Source: Nymphaea colorata (lineage: Eukaryota > Streptophyta > Magnoliopsida > Nymphaeales > Nymphaeaceae). From it: a stretch of DNA of 64,000 nt. The translations under genes were made by a program, and so were the position numbers. Numbering within the stretch: the first letter of the stretch is position 1; the number at the start of each line of letters is the position of its first letter. Under the pieces are notes generated by a model that did not search any database, was not told where the DNA came from, and saw only the letters and a list, made by a program, of their open reading frames with translations. Location of the stretch: the NCBI RefSeq assembly GCF_008831285.2, contig NC_045140.1, forward strand, positions 17,668,370 through 17,732,369, in the 5' to 3' direction. Below are positions 48,391-60,321 of this stretch, in pieces.

Positions 48391-48606
48391 GCACTGAGAT
48401 GGACGAACCATATGCGAAGAAAATCATAACCCGTAGTTTGAAGAGGAGATTTTGTACCTCCAATCAAATATGGCTACAAATGCTTGAATATTTACATGTA
48501 ACAAAGAAAATAAACACAAAATCTAAACCGAGCGTGCTTGGAATCAGTCTTTTGACACAGGTAGGTTCTGAAAGTGGTTTCTTCCTTTTGAAATTATTAT
48601 TTGCAG

Positions 48607-49420
48607 GCACAAGAACAATGTTGGCAATGCAGCGACACCCTTTGTACTTGCTCGAGTAAATGAACTCACCGGCGGAGCTTCACTGGCTGCAAGTGTCCTT
48701 TTATGATACTATTCCATTTATTGGTAACCAATATGCTTTTGAAGTTGGATGAGCAAAAGGGTCATCAATCATTTGGCTTCATTTACAGCTTCCACGCATT
48801 ACCTTATTTGCTATCCCATGGTTACCAGGAACCATAGTTTTGGAACTAGCAAATAATTGCTACTTGCATCGCTACTGATCAGGTTCAATTGGGATATTAA
48901 TATTAAGAATGAGTGAAAACTAACCAAACAGGAGCTAATCATCTGGTCTCTACCTTTCCCCCCTCATTATTTCTTTCTTGTGCTTCTACGACCAGAATTT
49001 TCAGATATTGCACTTGTGAAAAACAATGCTCGTGTTGCTCTTGCAAGCTCGAGAAAAGAGAGTTAAGAAATAGGGTCTATGTTGCTTATTCATGGTATAA
49101 ATGAAGGCATCGCAAACGGAGCAAACAGCTGCTTGATTTTATTCATGTCGTGTGTAGCTTGCGTACGCAGTTGCTTAACGCAATTTTCTCCTGTTGGGTA
49201 TTAAAAGCGTGAAGGTTGGCTCTCTGCTCCACACTAATATTAAGAATGAGTGAACTCTAACCAAACAGGATCGAATCATTTAGTCTCTACCTTTCCCCCT
49301 CGTTATTTCTTTCTTGTGCTTCTTTGACCAGAATTTTCAGATATTGCACTTGTGAAAGACAATGCTCGTGTTGGTGCGGAGATTGCTGTTGCTCTTGCAA
49401 GTTTGAGGAAAGAGAGTTAA
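48607..49420 (+). pseudogene. Last two exons of a pseudouridine-5'-phosphate glycosidase (PUMY-like) gene, final exon duplicated
   Basis: The exon at 48607-48692 reads HKNNVGNAATPFVLARVNEL, then TGGASLAA, and ends in phase 1 before GTGTCC. It joins an exon at 49341-49420, preceded by TTTTCAG, that reads NIALVKDNARVGAEIAVALA, then SLRKES and a stop. The NAATPF, RVNELTGG and NIALVKDNA strings are the C-terminal signature of the indigoidine-synthase-A/pseudouridine-5'-phosphate glycosidase family, which cleaves pseudouridine monophosphate to uracil and ribose 5-phosphate in peroxisomes of plants. A second copy of the last exon (49005-49066) lacks six codons (GAEIAV). No upstream exons were found, so this is a 3' fragment and probably not functional. 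Confidence 0.75.
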
Positions 49421-49584
49421 GAAATAGGGTCTATGTTTCTTATTCATGGTATAAATGAAGGCATTGCAAACGGAGCAAACAGCTTTTTGATTTTATTCAT
49501 GTCATGTGTAGCTTGCGTACGTAGTTGCTCAATGCAATTTTGTCCTGCTGGATAGTAAAAGCGTGAAGATCTCTGCTCCACACT
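48898..49584 (+). repeat. Tandem duplication, two units of about 337-350 bp
   Basis: Unit 1 (48898-49234) and unit 2 (49235-49584) start TAATATTAAGAATGAGTGAA and end TCTCTGCTCCACAC. They differ by scattered substitutions and by an 18-base in-frame gap in unit 1. Each carries a copy of the last PUMY-like exon with its acceptor and 3' flank. Confidence 0.8.
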
Positions 49585-50879
49585 ACTTCTTGTGCCCTTC
49601 CCATGAGTCTGATAGGACTGTTAACTTTTGAAATCTGATAAAATTGCGGATTATGATAAATTTTGATTCTTTGATTTTTTTTCTAAATTTTGAATTTATA
49701 CACCAAGTCCCGCCGTTGATTATTTGGTTTTGAATATGTAAACCTGTTATATGCAGTTAGATTTATCAGAAAAATATAACCGAGAGGATTCAATGTTAGA
49801 CGGCTGTTTGTATCCAGTTTGGATGTTTACTTGTGGAAGGATTGGCAATAGATATGGACTTTTAAATATTATGACCAAGTAATATAGGAACCATTCTGGA
49901 TTAATTGTTAAAATTACTGGTTGACTTATATGTTGCCAGTCAAGTACTTTCCCGAAACGATGGCTGACCATTTGAATACTGGCTATATGAAGTTACATCT
50001 GGCGTAAAATGCCTGGGGTTCGCAGTGTTCTTCATGAATTATAATTTCTTGTTCGCATCTTTTGTAAATTCATTGTGCAAGCTTTTTTGAGATAGATTAA
50101 GCTCGTTTTCACGTACGCCGCTTGAATTCCGTGTTTGGTTCCAGCTAGTTTATCCTGAGTTCCTTGTTTATCTCAAGGACGTGTTATATTGCTTTCAACT
50201 TTCTCACTTCTGTCTTCAGTTTTACATGTCATGTATCGCTATTTGCGTGACGTAAATTGCAGGTTACTACTCTGTCTTTTTCTTTTTTCACACGATGGAA
50301 CTGCACCTTCCTCGAAAGACTTTATTGCTCGCCCCGCACAGTTCGGCATAGGCGGTTTGGCTACAGCCGGTTACCACCTAATTGTGTAAATTACAACGTA
50401 AGATCGACAATTAGATGAGGAGTTTCAGTGCTGGCGAACTTTTGTAGTTAATGAAGCGCAACGAAGTCGGCATTCCGTAAAAGCTACAGGAAAGATATTG
50501 CTTGAATAATGTGAAAATGTGATTCCATTACGTCCTAGTTAAAATGACACTTTGTTATATCCTTTTAAACATATTTCAGTAATAAGCGTTTCTAACGTGA
50601 CATCTATTTTCGTGCTATATACAAAAGTGGGAGAAGTTTTATGTTGGCAAAAAAATGCTTCATAATTAATTTCAATCTGTTTACTTGGAAGTTGTCCAAA
50701 CACTTCGCCAATGAAAAATAACCTGCTCACACTTGAGGAAAAGTTATGCTCGTGTCTTGTTTTGGCAACGGCATGTCGCCATGGAGGAGTGGGAGTCAGA
50801 GTCGGAGGTAAAAAGGACAATGGAGGTCCCAGCAGTCTTTTATAGAGCAAAAAATAGTATTCAAATCTACAAATGTCTA
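49585..50879. other. Intergenic; one coding-like C-terminal segment at about 50290-50389
   Basis: Near 50290-50389 a + strand stretch reads HDGTAPSSKDFIARPAQFGI, then GGLATAGYHLIV and a stop. It has exon-like composition after a T-rich tract (CTGTCTTTTTCTTTTTTCAC), but I do not recognise it and no partner exon was found. The rest shows no gene. Confidence 0.3.
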
Positions 50880-51427
50880 ACCAATCACATGCAAGAAAAA
50901 GCGTGCGCATACAACCACACCACTTCCATTTTGATTTTTGATTTTCACCTCCTGATATCGTGTCTGAATCCACATTATCTCTTCAGCAATGTCATCCATC
51001 TCCCATGTTAAACATTCACCCAAACAGAGGTCTGGACGTTCTATTGACGGCCCACACTCGAGGATAAGTTTATGAACTTCCACTCAGCTTTATTAGCATC
51101 AAAGTAATTGAAATTCACCATCCAAAGCTGTTGAAGAGCAACAAGCGTATGAAGTATCACTACTTGTGCAATTGAAGCCCAAGCCACCTTTCCCACATCA
51201 AAAACAGTACCCAAAGTCACAAATGTCTGATCAATTACATGCAACAAAGGGAACTAAGCAAAATCAACACCATATTAGAAGCTTAGCTTCAATACAAAGT
51301 GCACAACATTCAATGAATTCCTAAGCATAGATGAAAACTCTTCTGATCGCAAGACCCCTGAACATGAATCGATACTGAGCACCTCTAGCTCGTTGAATTG
51401 ACGTTGAATGCCATCCTTACCAAAAAC
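50880..51427 (-). pseudogene. F-box/FBD relic F, exons 2 and 3
   Basis: On the - strand an acceptor TTGAAG (about 51433-51428) opens an exon-2-like segment, VFGKDGIQRQFNELEVLSID, then SCSGVLRSEEFSSMLRNS. This matches VLGRHGDGVG...LDELKVIVLRPCSWILRVE of gene B in layout. Further on (about 51180-50930) come an exon-3/FBD-like trace (VALQQLWMVNFNYFDANKAE), then, after a frameshift, KLILECGPSIERPDLCL. No exon 1 or F-box was found upstream. It is a broken copy on the strand opposite to the main cluster. Confidence 0.55.
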
Positions 51428-52290
51428 CTTCAAGGATGCAGATTTGAGTTATAGAAAAGAAGAAAGTAGTTGGTTACAGATGAGAGTTGAAGTGCTAGCA
51501 TGTTGTGGGGAGCATTGCATGGCTGATGGTTAGAGTTCAAGAGTGCATTGCATTTACTCTACTTTCTCTTCTCATCAGCATAATGTAAGGTTCTATTTAG
51601 AAAACAATGGTGAAATGAAAAAAATTAAAATTTCAAAAAGTGTTTTTTCTTTTGTTAAAAACTTCAATTTCAAATATATGAGCTACAAATTTATTTTGAG
51701 GTGGTTTTGCCGTGTTTCTTTACAGCAACACAACATAACCATGTTTCAATATGCTTTTTTCTGTTTCGTTACTCAAATAAACCTTCCGCTCGAATAGACG
51801 CAAGTAGGAGTCATGGCTCAATAAGAACCAGTCAACTATTGAGAAGAAATTAGGCTTTTGTTTGTCTACAAGCTTAGAGCTCTACTGCGTGACTTTTTCG
51901 TAGGGGTCTAGATTGTCTTGGTCACAATTGATGACCGGGATAGCGGTATATAAATGCCTTCATCTTTTGGATAGGACGTTGTATTTTATAACCTCTTCAA
52001 ATGCAAGGAATGAGAGTATGTGAAGCAGCATTGATTCAGGCAATGAGTTGATTATGCACTCGCTGGGCTGATCGTGACGTAGGACTGACATATTTTGAAA
52101 TTACAGTGTAAGGATTCAAACTTACAGTAGAAGCCAAATTGATAGACAAAATGAAGCTAAAGACACTTAATGACAAGGAGGAAAAAATTGAAAAACAAAA
52201 CAGAAAAAGAAGTTAAAGGAATAACGCAATCACCATAAAATATAGTAAATCAACCATGCAAACCAATATTAAGAATGAATTTTGAAACTA
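51428..52290. other. Intergenic, no gene seen
   Basis: AT-rich, without coding, RNA or clear repeat signals apart from the A-rich run that leads into the LTR-like repeat. Confidence 0.35.
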
Positions 52291-52291
52291 C

Positions 52292-52660
52292 TAAGAACAA
52301 ACACCAAAAAAAGTCTTAAACCAATATATAAATAGTATTCTGCAAGACATAGTTAATAATTTAATTTTTTGGAGACATACACCGACTAAGAACAAACACT
52401 AAAAGAAGTCTTAAACCAATATATAAATAGTATTCTGCAAGAAAGAGAGGAACCTGGACGGGAACTTGGACGACCACTCGAGGTTCTTGATTAAAGTAGC
52501 TTCTTCTTCTTCTGACTAAAAACAAAAGAGATAATAATCAATTTTAACGTGGTTCAGTACTCTACACCTACATCCACGGTAGCTCTCAAAAGTATATGAG
52601 AGACACACTATGTGTATCGTTTAAATACAAGATGTACGACAAAGAGATTTACCTTAAAGT
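52292..52660. repeat. LTR-like direct repeat, left copy
   Basis: From about 52375 this matches 55085-55372 in the same orientation, sharing TTTTTTGGAGACATAC, GTCTTAAACCAATATATAA, TTTTAACGTGGTTC and TATGAGAGACACACTATGTG. The AACGTGGTTCGGTAC...CCTACATCCAC motif is typical of plant copia-type LTRs. A further 90-bp partial tandem copy lies at 52292-52375. No primer-binding site was identified. Confidence 0.5.
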
Positions 52661-55084
52661 TTATCCCCTTGATTTCAGCCTTGAACACACTATCTATCTC
52701 CTAGATTTCAGCTTTGGAGGTTACAATATTAATCTCCTTGATTCTAGCATTGGAGATTACAGTATTGTGAGTGATTTCAGCAACAACTGTTTCATCTACG
52801 TCAGCATGCTCGGTGGTGATTTTGGCAACTTCATTATCATCAACACTTTCCACCTATTTGATTTTTGCCTTACTGTTAACACTGACCCCAGGGATTTGCT
52901 TGAATTCAAATTTCTGTTTCCTTGGATTTCTTGAGAGAAGGTTATGAAACAAGTTTTGAATGGCTTAAATACGGTTATGTTAAGCAACTCGATTGAGTTT
53001 CTTTATGGAAACTGGAAGCTTTCTGAAAGCCAAAAAATGCCGTTAAAGCACGTGTCAAGAAGAGGGGATCGTCTTCTATAGTACTTGCTTGGTGCTTGCG
53101 GCGGTGGAGAGTTGCTTATTTTAGAAAATAGAAAAGTACTTTCCTCTTCCATGGAAACATAGGTTCAAGCGAACGGCCCAACCGTAGTCAAATGCCTCTA
53201 ACATCCTTCCCCCACGACAGAGAGAGGCAATGGAAGATAATTCTCTCAACACCAAGAGAGAGAGGCAATAGAAGATAAATCTCCCAACACGCAGAGCTTC
53301 TTCTTCTTCTTCTTCTTTTCCTTATCCTTTTGAATGGCTTAAATACTATTTTGAAACAAATTTTCTTCTTCTTGACCCGATGGCGACTTTTCCTCATTAA
53401 ACATGGTATGTTTGTTCCATCAGGTAAATGATCAGACAACTCATATTAATCTGCATAGTTCTCATGTTCATTGACTCCATGTTTTATGTAAAGCTTATAC
53501 ATTTAGAAAAATGGTTAGAAGATGTTTCTCATCAATACAAAATATCATTACTCATTTGTTTCCTTCTTTGAGTAGATCTTGCATTATTGAATAAGGTGCA
53601 ACTTTCATCTAAGAATATATTAAGAAGCTAGTTGTTTGTGAGTCGACGAGTGATAAAAATTAAAAAAAGTACCCCAAATGCATTGAAAGGAAATAGAGGG
53701 TTGAGATGGCTAACATTAAGAAACTTTTCATAATAGTTTCTTTGTTAAACTACACAAATATTTATAATTTGTATGCATGTACAGAATGACTTCTTAAAAA
53801 CTATTTGGAAAACACCATGATGCACTGCTTCTTTTACGTCAATTGCTGGACACAAAATGATATTTCCTAAATAATTTATTGTTGAACGATGACGTAGTTT
53901 CCACTTGTCTTTGCTAGGTAGAACCGTGAAATGGCTGACACAAAAAATGCGGGGTAGATGATTTACAATTAAAATGAGTCTAATGAGTCGAACACAGAGA
54001 AACATGGATTCGCTTGTCTCATGCTTACTAACATCTTTAAACACAATGTGAATGTGCTATGCGCATGATATACAACAGTGATCAAACAAATAATTGGAGA
54101 GTTTAGATGGTTTTCAACACTGTTATAATGTATTGTAAAAAATCACCGTCACCATTACATTTTCTAAATAAGGGCCGTACATTTCTATCTACTACGCTTG
54201 GAAAGGGTAAACAGTTAGGGCATGTTCTAAGATTGCAACTGGATAATATTTCTAAAAAAGAAAGAAAACCAAATTTTGTGACAATCAAGTTTTGCATTCA
54301 CTAGATAAAATAAACTTTCTCATGTTTGGGAATGCCATTTTGTCAAAACAAATTATTTCAAACCCAATTTCAACACATAAAAAACATGCTTTCATGCTGT
54401 TTTAAAAAGGTATCACAAACACACACCCTAACAACTATTGGTGGAGCCAGAAATTTCTACTTAAGAAATACTCTTGGTATTACTTTCAAACTTAAAGTCA
54501 CTTGTACTCTTCTTGCTGTACCGAGTTCGATAGAATATTCAGTTTTCTAATGTATTTAAATTGGCAACATCCTATCCATTCACCTCCTTATCTAGTTTTA
54601 CTTTCTTCCTTTTTGGATGAAGTGGGCCTGGGATCAACACCAGCTCGAGCCGAACATTTCTTATTGAATAAAGTAAAACACATATAGTCATGTCAATATG
54701 TTCATGTGATGAATCAATGTATGGTAATCCATCTAGAATTTGAGCTCATTCCAGCCATAACTTGAAGCAACCATTATTTGATTGTATCCCCATTATTGCT
54801 TTAAAATAGAATTAATGTCAATTTCAGTTCTTTTTCTTAGTTGTTCAGATGTCCACAAATGCATGGAATCACTGGCCAAGTAAATGTCCAAGAGATAACT
54901 TTCCCTGATTATGAAATAGAGAAATGTAGCTGCCATATTCTCCTAGTAGTGCATTATTACTGCTATATTTTCCACGTAGTATTATGAAATCTTCCAAACC
55001 AACTCAAGAAGTTAAAAACTGCAATCCTTAGGAATTAAGATTCATGATAGGTTTGGTCACTCGTAAAAATCTCACTTTAGTTAG
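52661..55084. other. Interval between the LTR-like repeats
   Basis: 2.4 kb with no recognisable gag or pol motifs. It starts with three near-repeats of CTTGATTTCAGCCTTG/CTAGATTTCAGC/CTTGATTCTAGC (about 52670-52750). A 37-bp tandem repeat (AGAGAGAGGCAATGGAAGAT type) lies at about 53216-53290, followed by a TTC microsatellite (about 53298-53320). If the flanking repeats are true LTRs, this would be a non-autonomous element or a nested remnant. Confidence 0.35.
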
Positions 55085-55372
55085 TAATCTAATTTTTTGG
55101 AGACATACGCCGACTAAGAACAAACACTAAAAGAAGTCTTAAACCAATATATAAGTAGTATTCTGCAAGAAAGAGAGGAACCTGGACGGCCACTCGAGGT
55201 TCTTGATTAAAGTAGCTTCTTCTTTTTCTGACTAAAAACAAAAGAGATAATAATCAATTTTAACGTGGTTCGGTACTTTGCACCTACATCCACAATAGCT
55301 CTCAAAAGTATATGAGAGACACACTATGTGTATCGTTTAAATACAAGATGTATGGCAGAGATTTACAATTAA
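55085..55372. repeat. LTR-like direct repeat, right copy
   Basis: Right partner of 52375-52660, about 90 percent alike by eye. The left copy has an extra GGAACTTGGACG after the shared CCTGGACGG, absent here. It ends near TTTACAATTAAAGTTTATC. Confidence 0.5.
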
Positions 55373-55719
55373 AGTTTATCTCCCTCATTAGCAACGTTTA
55401 TTGATAAGAAGATGTTATAGTGACTTTAATAACAATTTATTGTCCATTTAATGACGATCTTTTACAGTTTGGCCATCCACAACAGTGTGGCATCTGACAA
55501 CATTGTCTTTCATGTTTTTTAAGTCACCTAATTACACGTATATAAATATTTGAAAAAATAATGTTGGGAATTTTTGTTGTCTAGTATTAATTCATACATT
55601 TTGATCTTTGTTTTTTCTCAACCATACCTTATAATGGATCGAAGGATCCTGAGTTAGATACCATCCCTTATAATGGATTGAAGGATCCTGAGTTAGATGA
55701 CCTTGAACAGTAACAATAA

Positions 55720-55769
<50 letters not shown>

Positions 55770-58154
55770 GAAATTAACCATATAATTGTTTACAAGTAAT
55801 AAAAACAGTTTGGTGGTTAATAAATCATAATGAAAAAAAAAACAATTTGCCTGCACCACCTAAAATATATCCTAAGTTTCACCCGACACAATCAGAGTGC
55901 CACAATATTTTTGAAGAGTCTGTGTTACTTAGAGTAGAAAATTAAAGCTATCAAGTACTTGTTGTTCGTAAATCTGATCGTCAGATGTGATCTCCATTAA
56001 AAAGCTTAAAAACGAATGTGATAAAACATTTTTCTGAAAATCAAAAGGTTTTTTTGTTTGAAATGTCTTTCGAAAAGTAAGGAAGATGACAGCTGCTACC
56101 TTTGAAGCATAGTAATATGACATGTAATACCATATCCACAAATTTTTGTTTGTTCAGAAAAATTTGACACCAAGCACAATATAGGTTCAAACTTGGGGAA
56201 GATGAGATTATCGGGCCCACCAACCAGACCCAGGCCCAGTCCATCCTTTCGAGTCATGCTACCCGGTTATTTTGTGGCTCACAAGGCAGAACCCACGGCG
56301 CAGACCCAGCTTGTGTTAGGGCGACTACTTACTACCTGCTGGGTACTCGGATCGATGCACAACTTAACAAGAGACAAATCACATAGGGTTTAATAGTTTT
56401 TGGTATCGACTTTTCTCGGTTCATTCATATTAATTTTGTTGTTGGGATTGTTATTTAACAACTCAATATTTTTTTTTCGATTTCTTTCTGCTTCACTCAT
56501 ATGATCTTTTGCTGAATATCTTTATTTTTGTTCTTGTTCCACATATCTTATTCTTTCTCTTCCCCATATCAAAAATATTATATTTCATCCAGAGAAGTGC
56601 AAAATGAACCACCCCGAAAGCAAGTGAAGAGGAGAGATGAAGAGGAGAGAATTTAAGAAACCTATAGAACGAATGATCAATGATATGTTAAAGTGACAAA
56701 GATTGCGGCTGAAAGAAAAAAGGACACAGGTTAAATTCATAAAGTAGGACAGAAAAGAAAAAGAGAAAGGATCATGGCTCAGGGAATGAAAAGGATAAAA
56801 ATTACAAAATACATAAGAAAAATTGTCATTACCAGCCAACTCATATACGTCCTTGAAACGACGGAATGATAGGTGAGAGAAAGTTGCATACACACAAAAG
56901 GAATTTTTTTTGGTAATTTATTAAAAAAAAATCTTATATAGCCTTTATTATTTATTTTTTTCAATTTTGTCTTCATAAAAAATTTTCTTCAAAATAAAGG
57001 TATTTTAATCATTAACCATATTGACACATGAAAATTTAGACACCAATATACCAATATGGTGCATATAACTAGGTTTCATGAACAAGAAAAAAAATTAAAG
57101 AGAGTAGTGATATTGGAAAATAATAAAATAATTCGACCCTTTTTAAATTTTAGATTATTAATAATAAAATTAAATTAAAATAAAATAAATATTTTTTTTC
57201 TGCATGCAATGAGCAGATCCAGTAGGCAGGGCTGCTATTGAAACAAAAGTAGGCATGACCATCCTTGAGATTTTATTACCCATTAAGAAATAAGAGTAGG
57301 CATTGGGTCGGGTTGGGACGAGCGGACCTGATTGAGTAATTGTTGGACCCATTGTTTGACACAAGTAAGTATTGGACAAAACCTAAGTAGAAAAGAAATA
57401 AACAGCTTATCGGACAACCAGTTGGACCTTGCTTTTTTTTTTTTTCATTTTCTACTTTTTGATATTTTCATCTTTAGTTACCTAGGGGTTTATTTGTTTT
57501 GACATTTGAAAAGAGAGTTTGCACATTTGTTTAGATGTGTGCGTAAACTTTAGATGTTTGAATGTATTTGCGTTTGTGATGATGTATTTGAGTTTAAGAT
57601 TGATCATGCTATGAGGGTATACTATTTGATGTCATTAATTTGTTTTTCTGGATGAGTGGGAGCATTGATCCTACCACCCACACATGTGAGAGCTGTAACA
57701 GCCTCTCTCATACTAACTGGTACAAAAACATAGCCCGAGAAAAGTTTCGAGACATGCCGCATAATACACTCCCAAGTTTACTTGTTTGAGTTATGCCTCT
57801 TGAGACAATTAAATTATACCACATAGATAAATTTATAAATAGAATAAATTTATCAACAAAAATAAACAAAAAAAGAATTGAAATTTTGAGACATTATTAT
57901 GCACAAAAATATGGCAATAATGAACAATAATGTTGGGGGTTCATGTTTAAATGCTTGGATGCAAAATAATTTGAGAAACCATGAATATTTTAATTCCTTC
58001 AAGAAATAAATTTCGTCTTACTCCAAATCATGCTTGGAGAGTACTGTTGTATTTCTTGGTGACAATAATCTTACTTCCCGACCCAAATAGATCTTCTCGC
58101 CTATTATTTATTTGATCGCTACATATTTTCACACAGCAGAAGGCCGTTTTTCCA
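55373..58154. other. Intergenic, no gene seen
   Basis: A tandem repeat of about 42 bp (CTTATAATGGAT-GAAGGATCCTGAGTTAGAT) lies at 55630-55700, and a TG/TA microsatellite at about 55718-55767. A TA-rich tract lies near 57120-57200. No coding or RNA gene was recognised. Confidence 0.35.
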
Positions 58155-59080
58155 AATTAAAGATAGACGCTGCCATTTATGTGAAGATGGTAAGACTATA
58201 AAATCGACTTTTATTTCTGCTGTAGTGTAACGCTAGCTTATTTCAAACATACATTTTCCATTTTGTGAGAAATTAAAGATATAGGATCCTATGATACTCA
58301 AATTCAAGGTAAACCTACACATGCTATATGTTTTAGTTCACTCTTCTAGGATACATCGGGTCCTAAAGCATGCTTTTGAGTTGTTCTCCTTTTCTAAAAC
58401 GCATTAAACCAATATGTTAAACCAATGCAGGAACTTCGCCATATTGAAACCCAAAATGTTATACAGCTCATGGAACGTTTTATTTATTTGGAGGAATAGA
58501 ATCTCCTCTTGAAACTACAAGGTATTTTCTTCCCATGTGGTCCGTCCATGTCAGTGCCGTTTGTTTCATGAAACTCAATCGATGGCGCTTTTCATTTTCC
58601 TCTTCCTAGTTGAATTTTCGTAAATCCCTGGTTCTCTGTTTTAAGTAATATAAGATTGTGAGGTATTATTGTATATATGATGAAGCGAAAGAGAGGAATT
58701 CTCCTCGATTCAACAATGAACTATCAGGATGATCAAACAATCAAGAATTGAACTGAAAGCTGACGAAGGAAAATGAGCCATCAACTAAAAGAATCTTGTA
58801 GTATTCCCCGAAGTTTTGCTGTACGCAGATCAGTAATGGTTGTGAAAATGCTATTTATATAGTTAACAGGATGTAAAATAGACGAAAGGATACAGTCAAT
58901 CGCGTGTCGCGCACATCATCAGGTGGCACTGAGTAGACGCAACTGCCTTAAAAGTCTCATATATCTGAGTACACCTTCTTCGGTTAAACTCAGACCTCCC
59001 TCTTCCTCTCTCTCTCCGGAGGTCCGCCACTGATGCTGGTGCTCGTCCGTGAAAGAGAGAGAGAGAGAGAGTATGATCTT
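58155..59080 (+). repeat. Leader-like repeat, copy R3
   Basis: Positions 58560-59075 are the inverse of 47870-48390 (R2). Positions 58905-59075 also match the inner part of R1 in the same orientation (AGGTCCGCCACTGATGC). A short fragment at 58155-58195 (AATTAAAGATAGACGCTGCC) matches the start of R1 separately. A GA microsatellite closes the block at about 59054-59070. No F-box coding trace follows. Confidence 0.55.
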
Positions 59081-59436
59081 ATATAATAAGTCATTTTGAG
59101 AAGGCAATAATGGATCTGGCTGTGCACTGTTTCTAGCTAATGCTGCTGTCAATTTTCCACCATTGATTGTTGTAAGAGTATGAATGTTCTTTAAGGAACT
59201 TGGTCTAAGGTTTAGGGGCCGGGTTCGGTCTGAGCTCGAGCTACTTTAGCTTGGCTTATTCAGAGAAATGATTCTGGTTGTTCTCATGCTCATTTATACA
59301 ATAATTAAAGAAAGCTTAATAAGAAACAATGGCCTAAGTGTAGAAGCATCATATATTAGTGGAGCAGTTGAGACAACATTAGCATTTGGGGAGGGCGGTA
59401 ATGGAGCATTATCCTTCAAAAGCATCAACACCCTTT
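59081..59436. other. Spacer before the first fold-back, no gene seen
   Basis: Mixed sequence with a short GGTTCGGTCTGAGCTCGAGC stretch near 59222. No coding signal. Confidence 0.35.
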
Positions 59437-60284
59437 ACCTACGGTTATGCTGCTTCAAGATTTTAAGGAACATTCTTTGTAAAGCCAGCCTTTTGCCTAT
59501 AATTGCATAAGGGAGACTTTTTTATTTTTATTTTTAAACCTTTGCAAACAAGTTCTGCAACTTTTCATAAAAAAGTGCCCAACCCCACCCGCCCATAAGC
59601 TGAAATAGCCTGCCCTGCATGCCAAATCTTTCTGCCAATCAAAACATGCTGGGAGGTGACCATAGAGGGCGTAGCGTAGGTGCCCATGTTACTTGAACTA
59701 ACAACCAGCCGCCCGCTAAAACTACCGTGCCTATCACCCCTTAGAGCGATATCCATTAACTCTAAATTGAAATCAAATGGCTACCAACGCTTATTTTTTT
59801 GATATAGAAAATATAGTTCTAAGTATGGTAATGACAAAAGGTAGCTTAACTATATCAAAAACTAGGCTAAGCTACCTTTTGTCACTACCATACTTAGAAC
59901 TATACTTTCTATATCAAAAACCGTCAAAAATAAGAGTTGGTAGCCATTTGCTTTCAACTTAGAGTTAATGGATAGCGCTCTAAGGGGTGATAGGCATGCT
60001 AGTTTTAGTGAGTGGCTAGTGGGTGGCTGGTCACTAGTTCAAATAATATGGTCACCTCCCAGCATGTTTTGATTGGAAGAAATATTTGGCATGCAGGGCA
60101 GGCTGTTTCAGCTTAGTCTTAGGCCTAGGGTTTATGGGCCGGCGGGGTTGGGCACTTTTTATGAAAAGTTGCACCACTTGTTTACAAGCGTAAAAAAAAA
60201 AAGGTCTCCCTTTTGCAATTATAGGCAAAACGCTGGCTTTAAAAAGAAAGTTCCTTAAAATCTTGAAGCAGCATAACCGTAGGT
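59437..60284. repeat. Fold-back P2: imperfect inverted repeat, arms about 412-417 bp, 19-nt loop
   Basis: The left arm begins ACCTACGGTTATGCTGCTTC and the right arm ends with its inverse. The tip of the stem is GACAAAAGGTAGCTTA paired with TAAGCTACCTTTTGTC around a loop at 59849-59867. Arms differ by scattered substitutions and a few small gaps (net 5 bases), so it is older than the palindrome at 36231. No terminal target duplication was seen. It could be a fold-back transposon or an inverted duplication; a transcript would form a long hairpin. Confidence 0.8.
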
Positions 60285-60321
60285 CAGCGATCTTGTATCA
60301 TCTTTATTAAAAGCAAAACAA

